Assembly (NCBI GenBank): GCA_022821385.1
Contig: JAJEDR010000022.1
Location: 1-47,787, forward strand
From: Rhodothermales bacterium
GTDB lineage: Bacteria; Bacteroidota; Rhodothermia; Rhodothermales; Bin80
Reading direction: 5' to 3'
Length of the DNA: 47,787 nucleotides
In this document: piece after piece, positions 34,236 through 43,540 of the stretch
Layout: each line of letters opens with the position of its first letter
Position numbering within the stretch: position 1 is the first letter of the stretch
The notes under the pieces: model-generated
Seen by the model: the letters and a program-made list of their open reading frames with translations, nothing else
Database searches by the model: none
What the model was told of the DNA's origin: nothing
Program-made: the position numbers and the translations under genes

Positions 34236-35228
34236 ATGCCTGATCATCTTCCATCATTTCCGGAAGGTTGGTATTTCGTGGCCAGTCGCAAGGAAATACT
34301 CGAAAAGAAACTGATTGAAAAGACCTGGATGGGTGACAAAATTGTCGCCTGGTGTGATGATAAAGGTCATATCTGCGTAGCGGATGCGTTTTGTCCACAC
34401 CTAGGAGCTGACCTCGGACCTGAGTCTGGGGGAATAGTTCGCGATGGTTGTCTTGTTTGCCCTTTTCATGGGTTTGAGTTTGATGTCAGCGGTAAATGTG
34501 TTTCCACGCCCTTTGCTCCTCCGCCGAAGACTGCACGGCTCAAACTGATTGAAACAAGGGTGATTAATGGAATTGTCTTTGCATGGTGGGGGATTGGCGG
34601 GCGTCCTTCCCAATGGGATCTTCCGGAGGATGAAGAGATTGAGGGCAAGTGGAGTGAGTTATCTTTTCGAACGCTTCGCTTTCCGGGGCATCCTCAGGAA
34701 ACCACCGAGAATTCGGTAGATCTGGCTCATTTGAGGTACGTGCACGGTTATGACAACGTGTACCGGATTGAACCGCTCATCATAGATGGTACATACCTCA
34801 AGAGCAGTTTCCATTTTGTGCGTGCTCAGAAAGTAGCCGGAATAAATATCAAGTTTGATGTTAATGCAAAGGCGCGCGTCTATGGACTCGGGTACTCAAA
34901 CGTAAAGATCCATGAAAAGTCGATTGATATGCATATAAATTTTTACGTCCTAGCAACGCCCGTTAATGGAAACGAAATTGATATGGTACTAGCCAGTCAG
35001 GTAAAGCAGATCCGAAAACCGAAACGAACCATTGCTGGTCTGGGCTTTCTTCCCTTAAATCTTCGCGCTGCCCTCATGAACAAATTCATTTTATTTATGC
35101 AGAAAAAAGATGTCCTGGATGATGTCCATATCTGGAAGAAAAAGCAATATGTTTCACAGCCCAGACTGTGTAAATCAGATGGCGAAATTGGACGATTCAG
35201 GCGTTACTGCAAACAATTCTATCCATGA
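34236..35228 (+). CDS. Rieske non-heme iron oxygenase-type protein
   Basis: A 330-residue oxygenase component. The Rieske [2Fe-2S] site is CPHLGADL and CPFHGF (Cys53, His55, Cys75, His78). The mononuclear iron site shows ENSVDLAHLRYVHGY with Asp162, His165 and His170, and a later Asp in the DDVHIWKKK segment (about 295-303). The layout resembles the KshA/DAF-36-Neverland group, which acts on steroids, more than aromatic-ring oxygenases; the substrate remains inference. No reductase or ferredoxin gene is adjacent, so electrons must come from elsewhere. It has no signal peptide and stands alone. Confidence 0.88.
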   Translation: MPDHLPSFPEGWYFVASRKEILEKKLIEKTWMGDKIVAWCDDKGHICVADAFCPHLGADLGPESGGIVRDGCLVCPFHGFEFDVSGKCVSTPFAPPPKTARLKLIETRVINGIVFAWWGIGGRPSQWDLPEDEEIEGKWSELSFRTLRFPGHPQETTENSVDLAHLRYVHGYDNVYRIEPLIIDGTYLKSSFHFVRAQKVAGINIKFDVNAKARVYGLGYSNVKIHEKSIDMHINFYVLATPVNGNEIDMVLASQVKQIRKPKRTIAGLGFLPLNLRAALMNKFILFMQKKDVLDDVHIWKKKQYVSQPRLCKSDGEIGRFRRYCKQFYP

Positions 35229-35420
35229 TTATCAAGATCTGCACGGCGCTGTTAGTCGGAATTATTTCATAAGATCGAATCTCGAATCATTGAGGCGGCC
35301 GAAAACATGTTCCCCATCTCTAACCACTACTGATCCCTGCCTGCATCACGATAAAAAATGGTTTTAACAGAGTCCCGCCCGAGGGTAATACTCTCAATGT
35401 GATAGACCAGAAGCTGTCAA

Positions 35421-36404
35421 CTACATCTCGCGGGCTGTGCTGACTAAGAATCTTCCAGGTGCTTTGCCAGCAACTTTCGCACTACACACACTCGCTACAT
35501 CTTCTAACGAAACCGTTGCCATGAGCAGTTGGTCAGCTTCCTGCTCTGATATGAGTGTTTGCAATCGTCCCCAGGCAATAAGTCTGTTCTGGACTGGCGC
35601 CGTATTTGAATCAATGCCTGCAAGTGTGATTCCCCGAAGAATGAACGGATATACCGTCGTATTCAACTCAGCACCCGCCGCGTTACCTGATGCAGCAACG
35701 CATCCATGAACCCGCACCTGGGGCAGCGCTGCCGACAATGCCACTCCACCGGCAGCATCAACAACTCCATCGTATTGAGCGTGCATTAACGGTCGGCTAG
35801 CATCTGTGTTGATCCGATTAATTGTACGCGCTGCCCCAAGCCCTTGAAGCTTGTGCCACAGGTGCGTACTGCCACATGACGCAATAACTGTATATCCCAG
35901 GTTTGCAAGCAGTTTGACTGCAATCATCCCAACTCCACCAGACGCGCCTGTGACCAATATCTCGCCGGCAACAACTCCATGATCCTCCAAAACCATGATA
36001 CTCAGCATAGCCGTTAGACCAGCCGTGCCCAGTATCATGCACGTTCGCGTGCTCATGCCTTCTGGGATTTTGAGTAGGTACTTTGACGGAACTGCTTGCA
36101 GTTGGGTGTATCCACCACTGAAACGTTCTCCTAGCCCTCCACCAGTCAATACTACCCGTTCCCCTGGTACGTATTCCTCCAAATCTGATTCCAGGACGGT
36201 GCCTGCCAAATCAATACCAGGTGTGAATGGGAATGGTGCCCTCACAATCTTAGCCTTCCCGGTAATAGCTAGCGCATCCTTATAGTTGATGCCTGAGTAT
36301 TCTACAGCAACAAGTACCGGCCCGTCACCACCTGGCCCGGATACGCGCGCAATTGAACACTGCCCCGGCCCAGTCAAAATCAGTGATTCATGAGTCTGCT
36401 TCAT
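35421..36404 (-). CDS. AcuI/YhdH-type NADPH oxidoreductase (MDR family)
   Basis: A 327-residue medium-chain reductase of the YhdH/AcuI acrylyl-CoA reductase group. The family hallmark NYKDALAITGK (about 40-50) is followed by FPFTPGIDLAGTV, the catalytic-domain segment FSGGYTQLQAVPSKYLLKIPEGM, and the Rossmann loop VTGASGGVGMIAVKLLANLGY. There are no zinc-binding Cys ligands, as expected. The enzyme would reduce acrylyl-CoA or a similar enoyl substrate with NADPH. It is a single minus-strand gene between the Rieske and TonB genes; 190 bases on its 3' side are empty. Confidence 0.88.
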   Translation of the reverse strand: MKQTHESLILTGPGQCSIARVSGPGGDGPVLVAVEYSGINYKDALAITGKAKIVRAPFPFTPGIDLAGTVLESDLEEYVPGERVVLTGGGLGERFSGGYTQLQAVPSKYLLKIPEGMSTRTCMILGTAGLTAMLSIMVLEDHGVVAGEILVTGASGGVGMIAVKLLANLGYTVIASCGSTHLWHKLQGLGAARTINRINTDASRPLMHAQYDGVVDAAGGVALSAALPQVRVHGCVAASGNAAGAELNTTVYPFILRGITLAGIDSNTAPVQNRLIAWGRLQTLISEQEADQLLMATVSLEDVASVCSAKVAGKAPGRFLVSTAREM

Positions 36405-36464
36405 TCAATTGCAACTTATTGGTAATCCTGAGTACTATCTAAACGGGAGAAGCGTGCGACCGCA

Positions 36465-37127
36465 ATGCATCCAAGACCAAACGAGAATATACGCTATCGT
36501 CTCCGGCTCATGGTTTCCCTCGCGGTGAGTCTGTTGCTGGTCACAATTTGCTTCAACCTCCCCATCACATCAAGCCAACGTCCCAAACCGTGGAGCCCAC
36601 AACTCGGGCAACGTGGCGTGATCGCCGAGCTGCAGCAGTCCACATTCTTGCTCCCACCTATTACGGATACAGGTATAATCCCTGGCGGATCCCCTGCCAT
36701 TGAACCGGCGCTCGCAGCATTACCCGCAGAAATACCCACCGTTCAAACGGATTCCGATTTGGAAAGCGCAGATACATGGAAAATAGAGACGCAAACCGCC
36801 CCCATACTTGAATATGCGGAAATAATGCCCGAAATCCCCGGCGGAATAGGAGCTTATTACATTTTGATTGAATATCCAGAGGAAGCCATAAGCCAAGGGC
36901 TTGAAGGAAGTTTGTCCCTAATCTTTACTGTTAACCAGGACGGTACGACAAGTAATATTCTGGTCGAGCGTTCGCTGCATGCCCTCCTTGATTCCGCAGC
37001 CGTTCAGGCATTACGCAGGACGCGTTTCATTCCCGGTCGACATCAGGGAGAGACCGCTCGGGTTCGGATGCGTCTGCCCGTACGCTTCCAGCTTATTGAA
37101 CCTAGCGATTCAACATATTCAGGATGA
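36465..37127 (+). CDS. Energy transducer TonB-type protein
   Basis: A 220-residue protein with one N-terminal membrane segment (about 13-30), a proline-containing linker that is short for a TonB, and a C-terminal TonB-C domain (about 128-213): a YPEEAISQGLEGSLSLIFTVNQDG strand-turn-strand, then a VQALRRTRFIPG motif and a last strand RMRLPVRFQL. TonB links the proton motive force, through ExbB/ExbD, to outer-membrane receptors such as the one at 22464-25460. ExbB and ExbD are not in this window. It is divergent from the AcuI-type gene across 60 bases. Confidence 0.87.
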   Translation: MHPRPNENIRYRLRLMVSLAVSLLLVTICFNLPITSSQRPKPWSPQLGQRGVIAELQQSTFLLPPITDTGIIPGGSPAIEPALAALPAEIPTVQTDSDLESADTWKIETQTAPILEYAEIMPEIPGGIGAYYILIEYPEEAISQGLEGSLSLIFTVNQDGTTSNILVERSLHALLDSAAVQALRRTRFIPGRHQGETARVRMRLPVRFQLIEPSDSTYSG

Positions 37128-37217
37128 TTCATCGTCTGAAAAGACTCCGAAGTAATGAGCGCATAAATCCACGCAACATCCCAGTAATCACTCGCCCCAA
37201 GCCTGATCCCAGCGACA

Positions 37218-38777
37218 TCAAACTGGTGGATAGGTATACGATGCCCCTAGCCCCAGCGGAATCCCCAATACCCAGTACAGAATCAAGAATGCTGTCCAGA
37301 CTACCAGGAAGGTGATTGAATATGGTATCATGATTGAAGTAAGCGTACCGATTCCCGTCTTCTTGAAATACCTCTGACAATAGACCACTACCAATGGGAA
37401 GTACGGCATGAGGGGGGTTATTATGTTTGACGAGGAATCCCCAACACGATAAGCAGCTTGTGTCAGGTCAGGAGAGATCCCTACTTGCATCAGCATTGGT
37501 ACAAAAATAGGGGCTAGGAGCGCCCATTTTGCCGATGCGGACCCCACAAACAGATTTACAAACGCAGTTAGCAGGATAATTCCTACTATCGTGATGGAAC
37601 CGGGCAACGCCAAGGCCTGGAGCACAGCAGCTCCCTTAAGCGCCAGAAGTGCTCCGATATTGGAAGAACCGAAAGCATGCACAAACAGTGCACAGAAGAA
37701 CGCCATCACAATGTAGTAAGCCATGCCATTCATGGCTTTTGTCATGGCGTCAACCATATCCTTTGAGGACTTAAATATGCCTGCTATGTAGCCATACACG
37801 ACGCCAGGAATAAGGAAAAGCAGGAAGATGAGTGGCACAATAGATTGCATTATGGGCGCCTGAAAAGAATTCAACGACCCACTGGCATCCCTGAAAGCCG
37901 AATCTGCGGGCAGGAGCGTCAGGATCAGTACTACAATACCCAACAGCATTACTCCGGTCGCCCACCAGAATGCCTTCGACTCTCTTGCGCCAATAGAATC
38001 CATCCCCGAGGATTGCTCGGCATCCTCGTCTACAGGCGTATTGCTACGAAGGCGTGGTTCAACTATACGATCAGTTATGTACCAGCCCAGCGCAATGATT
38101 ACCGCGCTGGACGCTACGGTAAAGAAGTAGTTACAAAGCGGGTTGACTAGCATTGCCGCATCCAGGATCTGCGCTGCAGGCTGGGTAAAACCCTGCAGAA
38201 GCGGATCCAGGGCGGATGGGAGCGGATTGGCACTGAAGCCACCCGAAACACCAGCAAAAGCTGCAGCAACACCGGCTAACGGATGTCGACCAGCGGCTTG
38301 AAAAATAACTCCCCCCAGCGGAATAACCAATACATATCCTGCGTCAACAGCACTGTGGCTTAGGAGGCCTACCAGAATTACCACAGGCGTGAGAAGCCCC
38401 ACTGAAGTTTTAGACAGGAGCAGCTTTATGCCTGTGTTGAAATATCCGGCCTCATCAGCTACGCCAACCCCAAGCATTGCTACCAGAACAACACCAAGCG
38501 GTGCAAACCCGGTGAAGATGGAAACCATGCGGCTCATAAAGTCCGTAATCGCACTTCCACTCAGCAAATTGTTGATTATAAGAGGTTCCTGCGTGCGTGG
38601 ATCAATTACTGAGGAAAATGAGACGTTTGACAAAAATGCACTCAAGACCCAAACTACTATCAATAAGAGCAGAAAGAGCATGGAGGGGTCCGGCAATTTG
38701 TTGCCGACCACTTCAATGCCACGAAGACTTCGGTCTACGATTCCTCTTGGCTGTTCAATACCGGATTCTGAATTCAT
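37218..38777 (-). CDS. AbgT-family transporter
   Basis: A 519-residue inner-membrane transporter with about ten or more hydrophobic segments. The AbgT family motifs are visible: the N-terminal VDRSLRGIEVVGNKLPDPSMLF, FAPLGVVLVAMLGVGVADEAG, the GLLSHSAVDAGYVLVIPLGG region, and FVNLFVGSASAKWALLAPIFVPML near the C-terminus. E. coli AbgT takes up p-aminobenzoyl-glutamate; other members export sulfonamides or carry other dicarboxylate-like solutes, so the substrate is not certain. It is on the same strand as, and 3 bases after, the DUF5916 gene, and may be cotranscribed with it. The M28 carboxypeptidase is far away. Confidence 0.9.
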   Translation of the reverse strand: MNSESGIEQPRGIVDRSLRGIEVVGNKLPDPSMLFLLLLIVVWVLSAFLSNVSFSSVIDPRTQEPLIINNLLSGSAITDFMSRMVSIFTGFAPLGVVLVAMLGVGVADEAGYFNTGIKLLLSKTSVGLLTPVVILVGLLSHSAVDAGYVLVIPLGGVIFQAAGRHPLAGVAAAFAGVSGGFSANPLPSALDPLLQGFTQPAAQILDAAMLVNPLCNYFFTVASSAVIIALGWYITDRIVEPRLRSNTPVDEDAEQSSGMDSIGARESKAFWWATGVMLLGIVVLILTLLPADSAFRDASGSLNSFQAPIMQSIVPLIFLLFLIPGVVYGYIAGIFKSSKDMVDAMTKAMNGMAYYIVMAFFCALFVHAFGSSNIGALLALKGAAVLQALALPGSITIVGIILLTAFVNLFVGSASAKWALLAPIFVPMLMQVGISPDLTQAAYRVGDSSSNIITPLMPYFPLVVVYCQRYFKKTGIGTLTSIMIPYSITFLVVWTAFLILYWVLGIPLGLGASYTYPPV

Positions 38778-38780
38778 CGA

Positions 38781-41009
38781 TTATAGTAAAATGAGATAGG
38801 TCAGCTTGGCCACAGCGGCCCGATTAGTCAAGATGTAATCCCGATGCGGATCGAAAAACACCTCATTTGGATTTGCAAAATGATATGCCGTGTTGAAAAC
38901 AAAAAACAGGTCACTGCCCGGCGTATGTATCCAGTCTATTCGAATATTCGCCTGCAAGTCACGCGTAAAATTGTCATACTGCACCAGCGCGGTTGCGAAC
39001 AGTTTTCGATTAACGGCCCCCAACAGCTCCATCGAAACTGTCGTTGCATCAAATCGCCCATTTGCCACAGGAAGATCAATGCGCGAGTAGCCAACCCCGG
39101 CTTCAAGTTGCAGGTGACGTGATTGTCGGAACCCAACCTGTAATTCTAAATCAGTTCGGTTGCCGTTGAAGAATGCCCCGACCGAGGTCCCCGCACTTCC
39201 GAACAGCCTTCGACTTGAGTCGGTTCGCCCCATCAAGACAAATCGACCAAACGTGTAATCCCCTGAAGGAATGCGTGTGTTTGGTCGGATGTTGAACGGA
39301 ACTAGTAACCGTTCAAACTCTCTACTATACTCCAAAGCGATATTATCCCGTCTATTGAAAGCCGCACCTACAGATACCTCAAATTCCTGTGACTGTAGTT
39401 CACCCATCTGACTTTCAATGTATTCATACTCACTTTGAAAAGTGAACTGACGTACGAAGGGAAGCGCATTAAAGGAGACGATTGGAGTGAATTGGGCCCC
39501 GCCTGCAATTCGGCGCATATCACGCCGTCTTACAAAACCCAGAGCCGGATGAAAATTTTCTCCCACAGAGGTAAAACTGGCTTCAACTCCATATTTATCG
39601 TTCTCGAGTGCGAGGCTGGCATGACCGGCCTCATCATTCTCTATCGGTCCATCATCTGTTACCCTGGTATACCACGCTTCAAACTCGCTTGCGCTCCAGA
39701 AACGATACTGTGTATCTATTCCAAATGCACGGTTTATTCGATCCGGTGCAGCATAATTGGTCAGGATTGCCCCTACCGTTGCACGTGAGCTGAGGGAGGT
39801 ACGCAACCGAGCAACCAGATTATTGGTCGACTTTGATCCAAACGTATCTCCCATTCCCTCACCGGTTTCAATATCCAGTAATCCGATTGAGAGTCGTCCA
39901 AATTGCCCCGTGGCACGGGCTCCTGTAAGAATTTGATCTCTAAGACCTATACGCCTGGAAAAGAAGGTCTGCGTAGATCTGGGATTACCATGCTCAAACA
40001 GGCCGCTCCGCTCAAGGAAAAATTCTCGTTTCTCGGGGAAGAAAAGACTGAACCGAGTCAGGTTGAGTTGAACATTATCCGCTTCTACCTGTGCAAAATC
40101 CGTATTAACTGTAAGGTCCAGCGTAATATTGCTCGTTATCCCGTACTTGACATCTATACCAATATCACGCTCAAAAGTCGTGGGGAGATTGCTGAGCTTA
40201 AAATCCTCGCGCGTCTGCTGAATACCTGTGATAACATAGGGTTTTATCTCTATGTTCTTACCCCGACGGATGTCACGCAAGCCTCTGAGTACTCCGTACT
40301 GAGATACAGCGCTGAGCACTCCAAATTGACCACCGAATTCAAGACCAATGGGCGGCCATATTATTCGCTCATTCTTTCGGTTGATCATACGTGAAAGCAT
40401 CAGACCAAAATCAACCGTTTCACCCTTGGGAAAGCGCAGCTGTCGGAAAGGGATTGACACTTCCATGGTCCAACCATCTTCATTAATCTGCGTCTCACTC
40501 CGAAATACCGCGTCCCATGAAAAACTGTCAAGCGTCAGTCCCTCATCCGTGATCGTCGCATCGTCCTGGGTGCCAAGTGCATTCATCTCGAACAAATAGG
40601 CATTACGTTTATCGAGATACGTATCCAGAGAGATATATGCATGATCATCACGGTCATTGCGACCCCCTCGCTCAAGATTCTTCGCACGGATCAAATGCGC
40701 GTCTTCATCAAGAAATCGAAACGCAAAAAATAGATAGTCCCGATTGTAGGCTATTCGTACTTCAGACAGCTCTGTCGGCAACTCACCCTCATCAGGCCAT
40801 ACCTGCGTAAACTCGGTGACTGGATCAATTTCCGCCCAAATTGCATCATCCAGACTACCGTCAATGCGAGGAGCTTCTTCAACGAATACGGGCGTAATCT
40901 CCCATTCTTGCGCTACAATCTCCGGACTGAACAACCATGCCTGTGTTAATACAAATACCACACACAATGTTGTCCTCCAGCTTACCCAATACATTTTGCC
41001 TAGTCGCAT
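38781..41009 (-). CDS. CBM9-like/DUF5916 outer-membrane protein
   Basis: A 742-residue exported protein: signal peptide about 11-33 (ending IVAQ), a carbohydrate-binding family 9-like domain at about 34-215 (PRIDGSLDDAIW, YLFFAFRFLDEDAHLIRAK, DGWTMEVSIPFRQLRF), and a DUF5916 region predicted from alternating amphipathic strands to be a beta barrel, ending in a Leu-rich strand. The function is unknown; it is widespread in Bacteroidota. The frame is open to 41093, where an ATG overlaps the upstream stop codon, but the signal peptide is best placed with the ATG at 41009. It is followed 3 bases later by the AbgT gene. Confidence 0.85.
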   Translation of the reverse strand: MRLGKMYWVSWRTTLCVVFVLTQAWLFSPEIVAQEWEITPVFVEEAPRIDGSLDDAIWAEIDPVTEFTQVWPDEGELPTELSEVRIAYNRDYLFFAFRFLDEDAHLIRAKNLERGGRNDRDDHAYISLDTYLDKRNAYLFEMNALGTQDDATITDEGLTLDSFSWDAVFRSETQINEDGWTMEVSIPFRQLRFPKGETVDFGLMLSRMINRKNERIIWPPIGLEFGGQFGVLSAVSQYGVLRGLRDIRRGKNIEIKPYVITGIQQTREDFKLSNLPTTFERDIGIDVKYGITSNITLDLTVNTDFAQVEADNVQLNLTRFSLFFPEKREFFLERSGLFEHGNPRSTQTFFSRRIGLRDQILTGARATGQFGRLSIGLLDIETGEGMGDTFGSKSTNNLVARLRTSLSSRATVGAILTNYAAPDRINRAFGIDTQYRFWSASEFEAWYTRVTDDGPIENDEAGHASLALENDKYGVEASFTSVGENFHPALGFVRRRDMRRIAGGAQFTPIVSFNALPFVRQFTFQSEYEYIESQMGELQSQEFEVSVGAAFNRRDNIALEYSREFERLLVPFNIRPNTRIPSGDYTFGRFVLMGRTDSSRRLFGSAGTSVGAFFNGNRTDLELQVGFRQSRHLQLEAGVGYSRIDLPVANGRFDATTVSMELLGAVNRKLFATALVQYDNFTRDLQANIRIDWIHTPGSDLFFVFNTAYHFANPNEVFFDPHRDYILTNRAAVAKLTYLILL

Positions 41010-41089
41010 CGGATAAATCAATTGGTCCGGTGCAATTGTGTCGTCCTTGCTGAAACACTTCTGACTGCCCAATATAATCTCTAATCCCA

Positions 41090-41854
41090 TCACACTTTTG
41101 CTTTGTCACCATTTATATTCGGTCGCGTGCCTCCTGCAAGATGAGCAGCTGGAGTTGCGCTACGTCGGAAAAACGGCAGCCATAAAAGAAAAAAAATCAC
41201 TAACGCAACCGGTTGCGCCGTTAAGATATACCACGGCCATGGACCCATGAAATCCAAGAGTGACGGCGTATCCGGTTTCGCCATTACATAAAAGTAGTTG
41301 GATTCCATGAAGTAGTTGAGTACAAACATTACCACTGCATACATATTCATGGCCACCAAACTACGTAGAACGACAACGAAGCGAGGATAGATGCGCCACA
41401 CAACAACTACGTAAATGATGTGAAGAACAAGCCCGCAATGAACAATCCAGTAACTTAGAAAGAGAATATGCGGAAATCCTTCGGGACAATTCGGAGTGAT
41501 TACGCCCTGCCCTGTCCCTCCCAGGATCAAAAAATAAAGCAGTTCGACGAGTCGCGGATGTGGTTTCCAGAACAGAACCGGCAGGAATAATGCCAGTAGA
41601 TTACACAAATCAAGAGGTAAATCTTCGCGCCAATCAAACTGGTTTGTCAGCAACCTGAATATGGCGGCACTGAGAATACCAAGACTGATAATAATGGCAA
41701 GTCCTCGTGCTATCCAAACTTGATTCTGGGGGCGTAACCGATCGCGAGCATATTTAGGTAGCCAGATCGACAGAACAATCAGGACAATGAGCGCTGACAG
41801 GTGCTGTGGTCCGAAGAAATCAAATCCTGTGGTCTGTAACAAGATCGCACTCAT
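41090..41854 (-). CDS. TIGR02206 (YwaF-like) integral membrane protein
   Basis: A 254-residue membrane protein with about seven hydrophobic segments. The family marks are FDFFGPQHLSALIVL near the N-terminus, LPLDLCNLLALFLP in the third segment, ILGGTGQGVITPNCPEGFPHILFLSYWIVHCGLV in the middle and PWPWYILTAQPVALVIF near the end. No function is established for the family. The stop codon shares a base with an in-frame ATG of the next gene (41090), which suggests the two are cotranscribed. Its start at 41854 is divergent from the gene at 41967. Confidence 0.87.
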   Translation of the reverse strand: MSAILLQTTGFDFFGPQHLSALIVLIVLSIWLPKYARDRLRPQNQVWIARGLAIIISLGILSAAIFRLLTNQFDWREDLPLDLCNLLALFLPVLFWKPHPRLVELLYFLILGGTGQGVITPNCPEGFPHILFLSYWIVHCGLVLHIIYVVVVWRIYPRFVVVLRSLVAMNMYAVVMFVLNYFMESNYFYVMAKPDTPSLLDFMGPWPWYILTAQPVALVIFFLLWLPFFRRSATPAAHLAGGTRPNINGDKAKV

Positions 41855-41966
41855 GAACTGCTAGGTTCGTACCACAGAATATAAAAGTTGCCCAATCCGA
41901 TTGATGTTCTCACTATTGCGGGATGGATTCTTATCTTGCGCCGCTGTACGATAACGTTTTTACTGA

Positions 41967-43187
41967 ATGTACAATATCACCGCCAAAACTGAAGCAATTC
42001 GTCAGGCATTTCCTGCACTGCAACGTGCGCACAACGGTTACCCTGTGGCCTACTTTGACGGTCCCGGTGGCACTCAGGTACCAACAATGGTGACTGATGC
42101 GATTGTTGATTACCTCCTACATCACAATGCAAACACACATTGGGCATACCCGTCCAGTGCTGAAACCGATGCTATACTTGACAACGCTCGCCTAGTCTTC
42201 GCTGATTTTCTTAATTGTCGCCCCACAGAGGTTGTCTTCGGTCAGAACATGACTACGTTAACGTTTCATCTGGCCCGTTCGCTGGGACGTCAATGGCAAC
42301 AGGGGGATGAAATAATTGTCACAGACCTTGATCATCATGCAAACATTGACCCATGGCGAGACCTGGCCAATGAGCATGGTTTTGTGATACGCTCAGCGAG
42401 GTTTGATACCAGAACCGGTCAACTGAACTTGGATCATCTTGAACATTTGGTCAGCAAACGCACTCGATTGATCGCAATCGGTGGTGCATCGAATGCATTG
42501 GGGACCATCAATGATTTGCAGACGGTTATCAACCTCGCAAGCCGATCCAATGCGCTGTCATTCGTAGATGCGGTCCATTACGCTCCGCATGTACTCTGTG
42601 ATACTAAAGCACTTGAATGCGATTTCTTGACATGCTCCCCATACAAATTCTATGGACCACACGCTGGTGTGCTATACGGTAGGAAAACATTGTTACAGAA
42701 TTTGAACGTGCCTCGCCTTGCACCAGCAGGTTCAACTGCACCTGAGCGTCTGGAAACAGGAACCCTCAGCCATGAGGCCATTGCCGGTTCTGCAGGAGCA
42801 GTAAATTTTCTTGCATCGCTCACTCCAATTGAACCTCGACGTGCAGCATTGAAAGCCACCTATCAGAAGCTACATGAACGTGGACAGCATCTCACTACGC
42901 GGCTATGGGAGGGACTGCACAGTATTCCTGACGTTATGTGTTATGGCCCTCCACCATCCGATGCACGTACTCCAACGGTCAGTTTCACGATTCGGGGATT
43001 AACGTCTGAGGAAGCCTGCCGAAAATTGAGTGACTACGGATTGTTTCTTTCTCATGGTGATTTCTACGCAAGTACTGTAGTCTCGCGTCTGGGAGTTGAA
43101 GGACTCATCAGAGCGGGTGTTGCTTGCTATACGACTGAAGAGGAGATTGATCGCCTCCTCATCGCTGTGAGACAAATCTCGAAGTAG
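41967..43187 (+). CDS. Cysteine desulfurase-like PLP protein without catalytic Cys
   Basis: A 406-residue class V aminotransferase-fold protein of the VC1184-like (TIGR01976) cysteine desulfurase-like group. PLP contacts are visible: His123/His124 in DLDHHANIDPW, Asp201 and His204 in SFVDAVHYAPH, and Lys227 in SPYKFYGPHAG. Where SufS and IscS have the mobile Cys loop, this protein reads SHGDFYAS, with no Cys. Its activity as a desulfurase is therefore doubtful; the group may act on another substrate. It stands alone, with no suf or isc genes nearby, and is divergent from the membrane protein gene. Confidence 0.87.
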   Translation: MYNITAKTEAIRQAFPALQRAHNGYPVAYFDGPGGTQVPTMVTDAIVDYLLHHNANTHWAYPSSAETDAILDNARLVFADFLNCRPTEVVFGQNMTTLTFHLARSLGRQWQQGDEIIVTDLDHHANIDPWRDLANEHGFVIRSARFDTRTGQLNLDHLEHLVSKRTRLIAIGGASNALGTINDLQTVINLASRSNALSFVDAVHYAPHVLCDTKALECDFLTCSPYKFYGPHAGVLYGRKTLLQNLNVPRLAPAGSTAPERLETGTLSHEAIAGSAGAVNFLASLTPIEPRRAALKATYQKLHERGQHLTTRLWEGLHSIPDVMCYGPPPSDARTPTVSFTIRGLTSEEACRKLSDYGLFLSHGDFYASTVVSRLGVEGLIRAGVACYTTEEEIDRLLIAVRQISK

Positions 43188-43540
43188 TTGGATCTAGAAC
43201 CAACTTCACATTACTATGGGTAAGTTTGAATTGAGTAATCTTTTGGCCCTGCCGAAAGCCTCAACGATTGGATTCAACCATCAAATTTCCCTGTGGACGT
43301 TTCCGCCTTGGTGATTCAAACGTAACATCTCATTGGGTTTGCGCATGGAAATTCTATTTGCAGAATCAATGTCCCTTTCAACAACAATTCCTTTGAAAAG
43401 ACAAGCTTCTGGTGCATCTCCCCATGCTGCAACCTCTCCACAGATTCCACATCACTTTCATCACACACATTTTTGTCAACATCTCCTTCCTGCTAATTGG
43501 CACAAATCACAAACCAATGTCTCAGTTGATATAGGCGTCC
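43188..43540. other. Intergenic region between convergent genes
   Basis: 353 bases between the convergent desulfurase-like and TonB-C genes. An open frame from 43333 to 43578 (plus) has no motif, is His- and Ser-rich, and runs into the coding strand of the next gene. No hairpin with a T tract and no RNA gene was recognised. Confidence 0.45.

Noticed and set aside
37129-37380. 83-codon minus frame at the end of the AbgT gene
   Set aside because: Overlaps the AbgT C-terminus in another frame with no family resemblance.
39903-40394. 163-codon frame opposite the DUF5916 gene
   Set aside because: Antisense shadow of a strongly supported gene; composition is not protein-like.
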